Position numbers and translations under genes: made by a program | Assembly: GCA_026874595.1 (NCBI GenBank) | Contig: CM049311.1 | Coordinates: forward strand, 21,320,676 to 21,384,675 | Direction of reading: 5' to 3' | DNA from: Sipunculus nudus | Lineage: Eukaryota > Annelida > Sipuncula > Golfingiida > Sipunculidae | Length of the DNA stretch: 64,000 nt | The notes under the pieces: generated by a model | Seen by the model: the letters and a program-made list of their open reading frames with translations, nothing else | Told to the model about the DNA's origin: nothing | Databases searched by the model: none | Part shown: one piece after another, positions 1 to 12,900 of the stretch | How positions within the stretch are numbered: position 1 is the first letter of the stretch | Layout of the letters: each line of letters starts with the position of its first letter

Positions 1-225
1 CTTGCCTCCTACTGAGACATTACCTGGTAAAATATCTTTGGAAACTTGAATTAGGTCACAGAGGCCTATATTTTGTGAGTTTGGCAGTTAAAACATGCCT
101 TGTCTCAACCATTACAACTAGAAAGTATCTGCATAACAACCAGTCAGGTACTAGTTAAATTTCCTTGTAAACCTAATTTAGAGACCTATATTCTGTGAGC
201 TATATGGCAAAAATGTGTTTCTGCA

Positions 226-880
226 TTTTTAGCGAACCTGTGAGCTTATGCGATGGTGCCTCGTCATCCGTCGGGTGTCGTGCGTCGTCTGTACTTAAAA
301 CCATAGCTATCTCAAAAACAGCAGAAGCTAGCATCACCAATTTTTTGGCAAATAATTAGTCATCTGAAAAACTCTATCAGATTTTGTTTATTTTTTTTCC
401 AACTGCATTTTCTTAGATTTTAAAGGGAAAATGCTTAAAAAGCTTTAAAAATCTTCTTCTCCGAAATTGTCCAGCCAAATTGTCCAATATTTCATAGAAA
501 TGATCCCTGGAATAATCTTTCTCAAGTTTGTTCGAATGGTTCCAGTTCGGAGATTTCTGGCCAAGTTACAGGAGGTTGAACTTAGTCATCTGTCCAAAAA
601 AGCACACTAAAATTAAAAATCTCAGAAACGGCTAGAGCTATAATCACCAAATTTTATACCAATGTTTGTCACATATGTCATATCTGAAATTGAGGTATTG
701 GTGGCACCACCTACATTGATGTGTTTTTTACAAGCAAAAATGTAATTTTAAACTCTTCTAGCTTATACACTGCTTTATGATGAAACTGTTAAGCTGATTG
801 GTTTAAACTTTACAAGAATTATTCTATGGTAGGGTTCTGCCAGTTTTATAAGAATAGATTGGGTATATACAGCTTTAAAA
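226..880 (+). repeat. degraded interspersed repeat
   Basis: The block starts near TTTTTAGCGAACCTGTGAGC and runs through a short GTCC/GTCG-like tract into a body with a GGTGGCACCACC palindrome near 708. That layout matches the other hairpin-headed repeats in the window. The end is not sharp. I see no coding signal in 1-225 or in 881-1096. The latter contains a small run of repeated GTCTAGAC-type palindromes at 1037-1080. Confidence 0.45.
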
Positions 881-1096
881 AAGCATTGTAGCCAAATGAA
901 AAAGGCTTTCTGTGTTTGAAAACAGATTTGACAACATGCTGAGTTTCAGCAGCCAAATCAAGAGGTCACTCAGTACAAACAGGTGGGGTCCAGACATCAC
1001 CATGGCAACTGACCTGGCTCTGGCAGGTGTTTAGACAATGTGTCTAGACGTCTAGACACAGGGTCTAGAGGTCTAGACACAATGTTTAGATGCAGA

Positions 1097-1946
1097 ATTC
1101 CCAGATTATTGGAACTATTTCTTTCAACTGTTTGAAAAAACTTGGTTTGCATTTTAAGCGAATCAGGTTTATCATCAGGTCACATGTGAACTGCTGCGCC
1201 CTCATTTTTGGTTGACCTCTGACCTTTCCTCTCCAGCCTCCATTTGTGTGTCTGTTTCCACACATAAACCCACATATCTTGGGAACCGTTTGACCGATAA
1301 GGCTAAGGATTTTGCACAAATGTAGCCCTTGGAAAGCTTTATAACATACTTTAAAAATGGTGGTGCCAACTGCAACCATTTTTGCACAGCATCCTTGTTT
1401 TCATCTCCCTTGAGATAAAAACACTCGTATCTCTGCATTGGTTTGATTTATCCACCTGTAATTTTTCATGTGTATACATCATGGACAGCTTTCTTGATTT
1501 TATGACAGGTGGTGCCACCTACATTCACGTTTAATCTGCAGACATCCAAGCTCATATCTTGGGAACCGTTTGACCAGTTGGGCCAAAATTTTGCATGTGT
1601 ATAGATCTCCCATAGCTCTTTATCATACACAAAACTGGTGGCGCCACCTGCAACCACTTATGCACAGCGTCCATCTGTTCATCTGCCTTGGGATAAAATC
1701 ACTCATATCTCAGAAGTGGTTTGACTTATCCACCTGAAATTTTGCAGGTTTTTACATCCTGGACAATTTTCTTGATTTTATGACAGGTGGCACCTCCTAC
1801 ATTCACGTTTATACTGCAGACATCCATGCTCAAATGTAACACACCTCACTCTATTCCCCTTGCCACTTAATCCATACCTCACTTCACCCGTCCCACTCTG
1901 ATTTCTGCGGATACACATAGTCACTTGTCGACTACCCATATTCTAG
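1097..1946 (+). repeat. Helitron-like repeat, 5'-truncated copy
   Basis: This is a diverged partial copy of the element at 7365-9101. Shared landmarks are CACATGTGAACTGCTGCGCC, the phrase around TGGGAACCGTTTGACCG, and GGTGGCGCCACC-type palindromes. The 3' end has a short stem (TAGTC...GACTA) and then CTAG followed by T at 1943-1947, as expected for a Helitron-type 3' terminus. The 5' hairpin found in the longer copy is missing. Short ORFs here are repeat-derived, not genes. Confidence 0.6.
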
Positions 1947-2117
1947 TTTTAAAATGTCCTAGTCTGAAACTTGCAGGTCTGAAACGTCCATTTTGCTGAA
2001 ATCATAATGACTAAGGTAGATATGCAGGACTTAAGAGGATCAGTACTAAATTTTAAAAATAAACCTCCATTCATACTCCCAAACTTTGCACAGGTTTGCA
2101 TTAGGCCTGTAGGCCTT

Positions 2118-2500
2118 GTTCAAATGAAAGCTCAGGTGACTGAAAGTCAGCTGAGGTAAAGGTATGACGCTTTGTCCGTCGTCTGTCTGGCCGTCCATTA
2201 GCAAGGCACAAAACTTCTGACCATAGAAGCTTCTAAGTAACCATCCATGGAGGACAATAAAAGATCTCCATGGAAAACTGAAAATAGATCTTTGCGACCA
2301 ATATCCTCTGGGCTATTGGGCTTGTAAGTACCCCCAGAAAAATTTTAAATTTGATACAAAACATAGGTATCTTTAAAATTAATGCATGGATTGTCATGAA
2401 TCTTGCCTTGAATATTGACCATGACTAATTTTGTCAGTTCTGGCAAAACTGATGGTGCCACCTGTATTTTTCTACTTTTTACAATGTTTTCCCTATTTTT
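2118..2500 (+). repeat. fragment of hairpin/GTCC-type repeat
   Basis: The segment reads GCTCAGGTGACTGAAAGTC and then a TTTGTCCGTCGTCTGTCTGG tract, followed by an AT-rich body with a GATGGTGCCACCTG motif near 2450. It resembles the heads of the other dispersed repeats but belongs to a different subfamily. Ends are approximate. Confidence 0.4.
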
Positions 2501-3140
2501 GGCTCAGCTGACTATAAGTCACCGGAGCTATAGTGGTGGTCCATTGCCCATTGTTCTTCTGTCTGTTTGTTGATCTGTCCATTAGACTGGCTCGCTTTGA
2601 AATAGTTAGCCCTACAAATCCAAAATTTGGCATACTGTTAAATGTCTCCAAAATATCCTACCAATGCAAAAATTAGGTCACTGCCAAAATCAAATTTCCA
2701 TTGAAAACCTATTATCACACTTCAGGATTATCAAATATCAAAACCACTTATCTGTTTTCTCAATATTTACCAGAAGTATTCTTCTAAATATTTCTTATAT
2801 ACATGCCAGAAATTAAGCCCATTAAGTGTAATTTCTCCAAGTTATGGGCCCAACCATAATGGACTTTGTGAAAAATCAGGAAATATATTTATTTACTTAA
2901 CATGAAAATTTTTAAGCAAGAGATTTTTTTCCAAGTATATAACTTTTTAATTTAGATTCAATTGTATACCCAAAATTAGATCTGAATTTGTAAATTTTTT
3001 AAGTTATTAGCATAAAATAAAAAATCAGTACCTTAGATTTTGCCCAACTTTGACCATGGCAAGTTTTTTCCCGTGAGTATAATTTTCACCGCATGTAAAT
3101 TTAATTGTTTAATGTGTTTAATTGTGAAACTTTCTTAAGG
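2501..3140 (+). repeat. partial copy of the AGCTCAGCTGA dispersed repeat
   Basis: It opens with GGCTCAGCTGACTATAAGTC, then a short tetranucleotide-like tract and the body phrases shared with 23800-26951 (for example ATGGGCCCAACCATAATGGA and the AACTTTGACCATGGCA region). Only the first module is present. It is the oldest-looking copy in the window. Confidence 0.55.
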
Positions 3141-3702
3141 CTCTACTGTAGTCACTTGGTAGGCTGCTCCTGGTCACTGGAAGTCAGCTTTGCCAGCTGA
3201 TTTGTTTGCAACACTGGGGGAGATCCCCGGCTGTGGCAGGTGTACAGTTATTTTCATGTCAACTCCATCCACCCCCCCCCCCAACCTTCCAACCCTCCCC
3301 ACCATGCAGGTGTTATGCAGTTATTGTTATTGTTCGCACTGTATTTCTTTCATTGTAATGTTGTTTCCACTCCAAAACTTTTTTTTTATTATTCAAGGAG
3401 TTATCCAAAAGATGCCATGTTTTGATAATGTAGCATTTTTAAAGAAATCAATTATATTACTTCTTCCTCTCAGACTTATCGCCATTTGATATTATTTTAG
3501 ATTTTTACCTTCAAGGACAACTTCAGCTGAGTGTTGAGACCCTTGTTTTTGTTCACAAAAACAAATTTGACAGTTATCCAGGTAATAATGAGGTAAAAAA
3601 AACTAAGTGATAAGCAAAATTGATTGTTGAAGATGGCAAATGAACATTGTTACTTTGCAGGGATTGAGTGAATAGTTGATAATATTTTTTTCTTCATTAC
3701 AG

Positions 3703-3912
3703 GTATTATTGATGGACTATGGTTTCCGGGATACCGTGCCTGTAACAGACTTGCGGACGTTAGATCCAAAGTTCCAGGTCAAGCCGTGCTTTGCTTTACG
3801 TTGCTACCTCGCTGACATCCAGCCAGCAGGAGACACATCTAAGTGGTCCAGCACCGCCTGTGAATTCTTGGATGAAGAAGTCCACGGGAAAGTGTTGAAT
3901 GTCGTACAGAAG
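3703..3912 (+). CDS. Tudor exon 1 visible: core of extended Tudor domain A
   Basis: The 210 nt exon is phase 0-0 and encodes 70 residues. The acceptor is TTCATTACAG and the donor is AAG/GTGAGC. It starts VLLMDYGF, the strand with the Asp-Tyr-Gly turn of the Tudor barrel, then DLRTLDPKF, then the CYLADIQP stretch that begins the second SN-like half, and ends with FLDEEVHGKVLNVVQK. The ATG at 3676 lies in the intron and is not a start. The preceding half of this Tudor domain is not in the 3.7 kb to the left, so it must lie upstream of the window. Confidence 0.85.
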
Positions 3913-6900
3913 GTGAGCTCTTATCGATCACTGCGCTTCATCCATCCTTGATTATTTTAACTCATTTAATGTTGCACCCTCTTTGGACTATGGTCAGACT
4001 ACATTCATTCTATATTACTCATTCCAATTAAACACTGCTTGCTAAAGCTATACCTCTGGATAAAGAGGTCCAGGGGAAAGTGTTGAACATTGTTCAAAAG
4101 GTGAGTTTTTAAGTGATCATCTGTGCTTCAATGATCTGTTATTATTTTGGTTGCCTTTTTGTTTATGAGGGTTTTGCAATACCCGTGAAATGGAAATTAT
4201 TGCAATAATAAAACCTGTTGGCCCCATTGCCATAGGCAAGTCAAAAAGCAAAAGATTGGTTTTATAGATAATAATAATAGACCTTGTATGTTACCATTAA
4301 TCCAAGAAAGGTTTTTATAAATAATCAGATCTTTCAAATTTTCTGCCTACAATGATTTCTGCTTGTTATTATACACCAAATTTTACAATTTTGTGCACAT
4401 AATAGTTTGTATAGTAAATTCATTAAATGAGGAATGTACTCTTTGTGTGAAACCCTGGTGAAACAGCAAAAAGGTGAAAATTGTGAGATGGTAACCTTGC
4501 AAATATAAAGACAACTACAACTACAGTATCTTAACATCTATTAGTGTTCCACATGTTGGGCATTGGTCATGCTATATGCATTCTATAATTCATTCAACTT
4601 AAAGGGGCCCAATCACCTAAATTTTGAACAAAAATTTATGTGATTTTTGGCTTCCTCTTTGTATATATTAATGATCTAAGGATAATTCTGGTTATGAAAA
4701 CGCTTTCACAAAGAATGTATGAACTTATTTATTAACAATGTGTTTGTAAACAAAGCTTTGTTGACACATAGGGAAAAAAAATGTGAACTAAGGTGGTAGG
4801 TTGCATATATGTGGAGGTAGAAAGGTCACTTGTTGCAAAACGCCATTTGCAAAGCTCTGGCTTATCTGACTTGCTGCCAGATGCCCTTGTTGAATTTGTT
4901 TTATTTTGGCGAGCCCCCATATATTATAAACACGTATATATAAACAAAACAAGCAGCCTGTGTGCAGATATCCTAGCTTTCCAGCTTATGTTTATAAAAG
5001 CTCCAAGGGATAATGTTTAGTTTATAAAGATCATATGGGTGATTGGGCCCCCTTAACCACTGCATGCTATTGCCCTGTTTGCTGGGTATCACCCCCTGGG
5101 ACACAGGGCAAAGTGTTTCAGAGTGTGAGAGATCAGTGTCACAGATCTAACCAAGTTTGGAACTGGGAATATTCCACTTGAATTGGTCTGAACATCCTAG
5201 CTCCAGTGCCAACCTGCAAACAGTGCTGTAGAATGCAGTGGATAAATGAAATGAGTCATTGAACAAATGTTATGTGACCACTTCATAAGGAGTACACTCT
5301 AATGTATGCTATAAGTCATGGTTCCAACAGGTTTATTATGCACTGGTGTGCCCATTAAACTTTTGCAGTATTTTTGCAAAACACTAGGTTAATTGAAAAT
5401 AAACTGCATTGGTAGAGTGATGACTGATATAGACCACTGTCAGGAGGAACAAGTGATAAAATAGAGTACATCCATCTGTTGTCTTTTCTTTAGGCATCAC
5501 ACACTCTGGATATCTTGTTAATGGATTACATTGCATGACAGTTTTTATACAACCATCTTATAACAGAGTATAATGGTATACCCACTGCCTGTCTGTTAAC
5601 TTTTTGTGTCGCTGTGATAACTTACCAGGGCTTTGATGGATTTTCATGAAACTGGCCATAAGTACTTATCAACAGCCCCCCCCCCCCCCAAGTTCATTTA
5701 TGGACAATGTCCAGCCATATTTAATAAGGTCACAGATCACTCTGCTATTTTATTGTGTCGCGGTGATAACTTACAAAGAATATGAAGGATTTTGATTAAA
5801 CTCATCAGAAATGTAATCAATAAAATATCTCACACAAGTTTGAATTACACTGAAATCCATGCAAATTTAATGAGGTCACTGCACTTTGGGGGTACCTTGG
5901 TGACTTACAAAAATCCTATGGATTTACATGAAATTCATTATAATTATTAACCAATAGTCTTTCTTATCTGATTTATATTCTCATCAAAATTTATGCATGT
6001 TTAATGAGGTCAGAGGTCACGGCAATTTGGAGGTACCTTGGTGACTTACAAATATCCTATGGATTTATATGAAACCCATTATACATATTGAACAATAGTT
6101 TGTCACCTGAATCATATTCTCATTAGTATTCATGCAAATTTAATAAGGTCAGAGGTCACCAGAAACACTACAGGTGTATTTTGCAGTTCTCTTGTTGAAG
6201 AAACCCCTTAGTATGTACTTCCTTGAAATCTTTATTGGTCAGATTAATTTTACACCCGACCAAATATGGTACTCCTATATTAACATTACAGGTGGTAATT
6301 CCATTACTGAATTTTCATTGGTTACTACAGAGCGAGTTTTTCTTAAGATAATAAGATATTGAAAATATTTGGACCTGAAAATTAATATACAGTATGTTTG
6401 ACCTCAGAAAATCTGTCCAAATGATGGAAGGTTAGAAGTCGATTTCAAGTGAGCCTGTGTAGCCCTCTGAACAGTTAAAGATTAACCAGTACCATGTACA
6501 TAATAGGTTTTGAGTTATTATGCATATAGTAAGTATAAATTAATTAATTAGGGGTTGGACGTAGCCTAGTGGTTAAGGGGTTGGACTTCGGAGCTGAAGG
6601 TCCCTGGTTCAAACCCCGCCGGTGCCTCAATGACATAATGGTGAACTCTCGCTAGAACCTCAGAGATTCGCTCTAATGTCTTAACGACAGGTTATATGAC
6701 TTCTGGATTATTCCTTACCCCGTGCATAAAACCTGAAATCAAGAAGGCTTAATAATAACATATCATTCTCATCATATGGATACCTGGATACCTTTGACCT
6801 TATTCAATAGACAGTGCCACCAACCGTCCATGGACTTTTCCTTATAAAAAAAATGTATAAATTAATTAGATAAAATAAGATAACTTAGATAAAAAATATT

Positions 6901-9900
6901 CATGATAATATTTCACCGGGTTTGATATACAGTAAAACCTGACCTAACGACCATCTTTGTTAAACGACCACCTCAAAACAACAACCTTTTTACGGGTCCC
7001 AATTCTTTTTATACAATCTCACCTAGAAGCCTACCTCACGTATGGGTTCCGATGGTGGTCATAATATAGAGGTTTTACTGTATACATGTATAGCATATTT
7101 GTCATGCTAAATGTAGCTTGTTTTCCTCTCTTAGGGTAACGTTGGTGACATGAAGATAGTCCCTGTAGACCTGTTACGAGAAGAGAAAATTCCCGGCGAG
7201 GCACTGACAGCAGACCGCATCGAGCACAAGAGTATCAGCCGCATGTTGGTCGATAAAGGTTTAGCCTTACCTGTACGCAGGTGTGTAACACAACGGGTGA
7301 TATCTTTTCTAAACCAGCTAATCACTTGCCTTACTTGTAAAATTTATGTAATTTCTGACTTGTTGTATCCGCCAAAACAGAGTTTTGCGGATACTATGTT
7401 TTCAGCTGCACGCCGCCGCCGCCGCCGCCGCGTAGGTTTCCGGAGAACTCCTCTGTAACCACTGGGCGGAATTTTACGAAACCCGGGATTATGTTTGGGT
7501 CACATGTGAACTGCTGCGCCCCGATTTTGTTTTGACCTCTGACCTTTCCTCTGCGCTCTGCGTCCGTTTGTGCGTCTGTTTCCACACATAAACCCACATA
7601 TCTCGGGAACCGTTTGACGGATCAGGAAAATTTTTTCGCACAAATGTAGCCCTTGGAGAGCTTTATAACATACACAAAAAATGGTGGCGCCACCTGCAAC
7701 CATGTTTGCACAGTATCCATCTGTTCGTCTGCCTTGGGTTAAAATCACTCATATCTCTGCAGTGACTTGACTAATTCACCTGAAATTTGGCATGCGTATA
7801 CATCCTGGATGGCTTTTCTGATTTTGTGACAGGTGGCGCCACCTACATTCACGTTTACGCTGCAGACATCCAAGCTCATATCTCGGGAACCGTTTGACCG
7901 ATCAGGAAAATTTTTTTGCACAAATGTAGCCCTTAGAGAGCTTTATAACATACACAAAAAATGGTGGCGCCACCTGCAACCATGTTTGCACAGTGTCCAT
8001 CTGTTCATCTGCCTTGGGTTAAAATCACTCATATCTCTGCAGTGACTTGACTAATTCACCTGAAATTTGGCATGCGTATACATCCTGGATAGCTTTTCTG
8101 ATTTTGTGACAGGTGGCGCCACCTACATTCACGTTTACGCTGCAGACATCCAAGCTCATATCTCGGGAACCGTTTGACCGATCAGGAAAATTTTTTCGCA
8201 CAAATGTAGCCCTTGGAGAGCTTTATAACATACACAAAAAATGGCGGAGCCACCTGCAACCATGTTTGCACAGTGTCCATTTGTTTGTCTGCCTTGGGTT
8301 AAAATCACTCATATCTCTGCAGTGACTTGACTAATTCACCTGAAATTTGGCATGCGTTTACATTCTGGATAGCTTTTCTGATTTTATGACAGGTGGCGCC
8401 ACCTACATTCACATTTACGCTGCAGACATCCAAGCTCATATCTCCGGAACGGTTTGACCGATCAGGAAAATTTTTTTGCACAAATGTAGCCCTTGGAGAG
8501 CTTTATAACATACGCAAAACTTGTGGCGCCACCTGCAGCCATTTTTGCACAGCTCCTGTCTGTTTGTCTGCCATGGGATAAAATCACTCATATCTCGGCA
8601 GTGGTTTGACATATCTGGCTAAAAGTTTGCAGGTTTATACATCCCCGACAGCTTTCTTGATTTTATGACAGGTGGAGCCACCTGCATTCTAGTTTATGCA
8701 GCAGACATCCAAGCTCATATCTTGCTAACCGTTTGACCGATTCCGCAAAAGTTTTGCATGTGTATAGTTCTCACATAGCTTCTTATCATACGCAAAACTG
8801 GTGCCGTCACCTGCAACCATTTTTGCTCAGCGTCCATCTGATTGTCTGCCAGGGGCTAAAATCACTCATATACATGTAGTGGTTTGACTTATCTGCCTTA
8901 AATTTTGCATATGTATACAACTGGGATGGCTTTCTGGATTTTGTGGTAGGGGGGCAACCTTCATACACAATTTGGCTGCAGACATCCATGCTAATATGCA
9001 ACACTCTATTTCCCTTGCCACTTTATCCATGCCTCACTTCACCCGTTCCACTCTGATTTAGGTGGATACACGTAGTCGCTTGTCGACTACCCGTATTCTA
9101 GTTCCAAGTATGAATTTAAGGTTATTCCTGCTTTTTGTGAAATGTTCAATAGATTAGCTTTATTTAACATGTGACAGATATTGGAATACAGGGCTTGACA
9201 ATAACAGTTAACCAATTGCCTGGGGCAAGTGATAGTTCAACAGAATAGTGGAAGGGCAACTAGAAGTTGCCTCCTACTTGCCTGACTGGGCAAGTGGGTC
9301 AAACGTAAACCTTTCCCCATGTAAAGGCTTGGAAAAGGATCTTTGTGTTCTTGAATACAATCAATAATATTTGTAGGGCAAGTAAAAATTCATGAAGGGC
9401 AAGTGAAACAAATGTGACCTGAGCTGGACAAGAATTATTTTTGCTGGATATATAGATATAAAATATTGTTTCACTTTCATCAGCAGTAGTATGCAGCATG
9501 TGCAAAATCTGAGGCAGAATGCAAATAATAAATACTGTATTTCTGTGAACTGAAACCCAGCCACTATATAAGGCAGGCTGTTATTTAAAGACAGTTTTTA
9601 ATATATGATGAAGTATCATTTTTAAAAGTTGATATATCTAAATAACAGGAGGCCAAAGTCCAGTGACGGGACACCTTCATCCCCTGAGGAACCGGTACCA
9701 CCAGTGACGCTAGCAGCTGGACGCACGAAAGTACATCTTCCAAAACTTGTTGGGGTCAATGACAATCCAACAAAAAAATCATCGTGCCTTATAAAAAAGC
9801 CTCCTGATACAAACAATAAAGAGGTAGGTGTTGTCCCTCCAGATGGCACCAGTGTTGACCCACCCACAGTCACGAAGGATACTCAGCCGCAACAGGAGAC

Positions 9901-12900
9901 ATCCCTTAATACCAAGGCACTGATAGAAGACCAAGTGATGTGCTTCCCACCTCCAAATGTTCCAGACTCAATGTTATTAAAGGTGGTTCCGACATACGTT
10001 GACTACAATTGCGTTATCTATGTTCAGGAGATCAAAGACCGTGAGTTGTCAGGCTGACCAAAACAGCTGCTTGTTACCATTGCAGTTAAATATATGGTAT
10101 TTTTAGCAAAATAAGTCCATGATAGGTGCCTGGACTTTTGTAATATACAGAGTAAACTCATTTAGTTGCTACTCATCCACTTGCCATACAAATTCACCAG
10201 TTGCTAGGTAATTTTGAAGTCCCAGTGTTCCATTTACTTCATTTTGCAACTCATTGTTTACCATGTTTAAAATCCTTAAAATGATTTAATTTACTTTCAG
10301 TTCCTTGAAAGGGCTTGAATTTTGCTAAAATTGAAAATTTTCTTGGAAAGAGCTCCAATTTCACTCTGTAATGCAATAGTTTTGATATGTGTAGGTAATA
10401 CATATCACCCATATTTAATTCTGTAATAGATTTCAATGAATTGTTATTTGGCAACAGGTGCATTAAACATTCCAGCATTATTTTGCCTTTTTTGTCCCCC
10501 ACTTCCTGGAATGGGGGTACATTGATTTGGGTTTGTCTGTCTGTCCTTCTGTCTGACTGTCCGTCAGGTTTTTGTTTCTGTGCAATAATTTTCCTTTATA
10601 TTTAACAGATTTTATTCAAATTTGGGTCAGTGATTGCTCTCATGCTTACCTTGGAAATTGGTTTTGCACCAACAGATGTCCCAGCGGTGAACATAAATTC
10701 CTTGGATTTGCTTGTTATGGCTTGATTTGATTTATATATACTGGTATCAGATATTTCCCTCAAAATGATCAACTGTTTTCCTGACCCTCTGTCAATCATT
10801 CTTTTGGCTCAGATGCTGGTAAGAGGACAAGGTTATTTGGTCAATCTGTCCCAATTATTACGAAGACTGTAAGGAACCCATATCACTTTGAACATTGTAA
10901 GAGCAGAAAAAGCAGCGTAAATCAGAAAACACCTTTTGTTTCTGAAATCAAGATCACACTAAACTGTTGGAAAATGAAGATACAACAGGGTATCACTTAT
11001 GAGTAGCTTCCAACTTGCTTACATTTAAGAAATCTGTGAATTGTTTGATGTGTATTCAAGGCCTTAAAAGTGCTTGAATTTAACTAACATTGAAAATTTC
11101 CTTAAAAGGACCTTGAATTTGAATGTTAATGGCTGGGCAGACCAAGCGAAACAAGGCATGCATTAACCTGTTAATAACAGTTTCAGACCAAGAAAAGGAA
11201 AGCATGTGTACACAGTTGCTATACCCCAATACCGTGGTTGTCTTTATATTCGCGAGGCTGAAATTTGGTGATTTTTTCATTTAAGACATTTTGCAATGGT
11301 TAAATTTTTGTGTTTGCAACAGAAACTATAAAATATAATTGCAGTAGTATTTGTATTGATTTTTTAGTTAAAATGAATCCTACAATATCTTGCTCATTTC
11401 TGGTTCAGTCAGTAGCTTATGACTTGTATCACATTCGATATAGCCTCAATGAGTACGGTATGCTTTTCAATAATTAATGCTTGGATGTATGGGCCAGTTA
11501 CAATATCATGCGCAGATTAAGATGCTGATTTGGTTGTTTCCAGAGGTCATCTTATTTGTTCAGACATCTTATTCCTGAGGGTTTCATATTCATGATTATT
11601 TCCTATTCATGAATATCGCAAAATAAAAACCCTTGTGAATAAACAGGCAACCACAGTATATGCGTTATTCTTCATAAGTTAGTTTGTAATTGAGTCTCGT
11701 CTGGAATGCTTTAGATTCAGTTAGTTTCTCTTTATTATGTAAATAGTATGCACCAACTAAGCATGTTGATTAAAATCATGAATAGAATAAACTTTGATAG
11801 ATCAAAGAGGTTGGGAGTATGGTTAAACAGGCTGTTCAAAAGAAAACGTTGAAAATACATTTAAATTTTTGAAAATTTTGGAAAGGAAAACCAAACATAT
11901 GTGGGAACCCTGTGTGAACATTAATATTTAGTATATTGCAGCTGAAGTCATGGCTAAGATATTAGTATGGACACCAAAAATAAGAAATATGAAATGGCAC
12001 TACCAGCAAAACTGAAAAAGTATCCTTTTAATTCTGTTTAGAAATTAAATCATGCTTTTTGTTGCAAAGTTCTGAAAGCCTGCTTATAGAAGCAAAACCT
12101 AAAGGGGCAGTCCATCAAAAGTTGTATTAAAATCAACAACATTATTTTCAGCCTTATATATATATATCTAACATAGAAGTTGTAATAAAGGATTATATAA
12201 CAGCATGCAATTATACTAACATTAAATTGCCTTTAGTTTTAGCAGCTAACGTCTGTGCATGTTTGAATATGATGTCTTCTGTTCTGTTGGTTTTGTGGTT
12301 TTAATTTTTTTCTCAACTGAAGTACATAAGTTTTAAGTACCAGTCCCAACACCACAGCCATGAACAGAGACACTTTTTTTTTGCCAGAGCAGATATTACA
12401 ACAGTAAACCTAATTAACATTAAGTCATCATTAAAATATGCTGAATTCTTAATTAATAAAGGATCTAGCCTCAAAACTTGTTGTTTTAACATGGTCTCTT
12501 ATCAAGTCTTTTTGACAAAAATGCCACAAAAATGTAATGTCAGATATTAAGTGATATCTGTTCTAATATAATGTGTGTGTGTGAAAAATTCATAAATACA
12601 ATAGACAAAAATAAAAATACAGTTGACAAAATAACAAAATGGACAATTATTGTGGGCAAAACCAAATATATTATGGACAAAGTAGGCCAAAAGTTTAATA
12701 AATGGAGAAGAAATGCTCTGGACAAATGTAAGAAAAACTGAAGAAAGAATGTCAAATCATCATGGACTGAAAGTCAAAATTCTGTGGGCAATAAATCAAA
12801 ATATCATGGATGAAAAATTAAATACGGCTGTCAAAAGTGCAAATACCATGTAAAGAAAGGCCAAAGGATAAAGACAGAAAAATCATAATGCTATTGACAA

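Noticed and set aside
3676-3702. ATG upstream of the first visible Tudor exon as the gene start
   Set aside because: The bases between it and 3703 are a pyrimidine-rich intron end (TTTTTTCTTCATTACAG). The protein would begin in the middle of a Tudor fold.
6551-6625. Functional tRNA gene
   Set aside because: Box A and a box B-like motif are present, but the acceptor stem does not close and the sequence runs into a SINE body with a target duplication.
7833-8581. Three near-identical 60-70 codon ORFs as a small gene family
   Set aside because: They recur at exactly 280 bp because they lie in tandem units of a Helitron-like repeat, and they have no domain.
9629-9648. ATG at 9629 as a start of a separate protein
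   Set aside because: The bases up to 9648 are the intron end (AAATAACAG). The split Arg codon joins correctly to exon 7135-7280.
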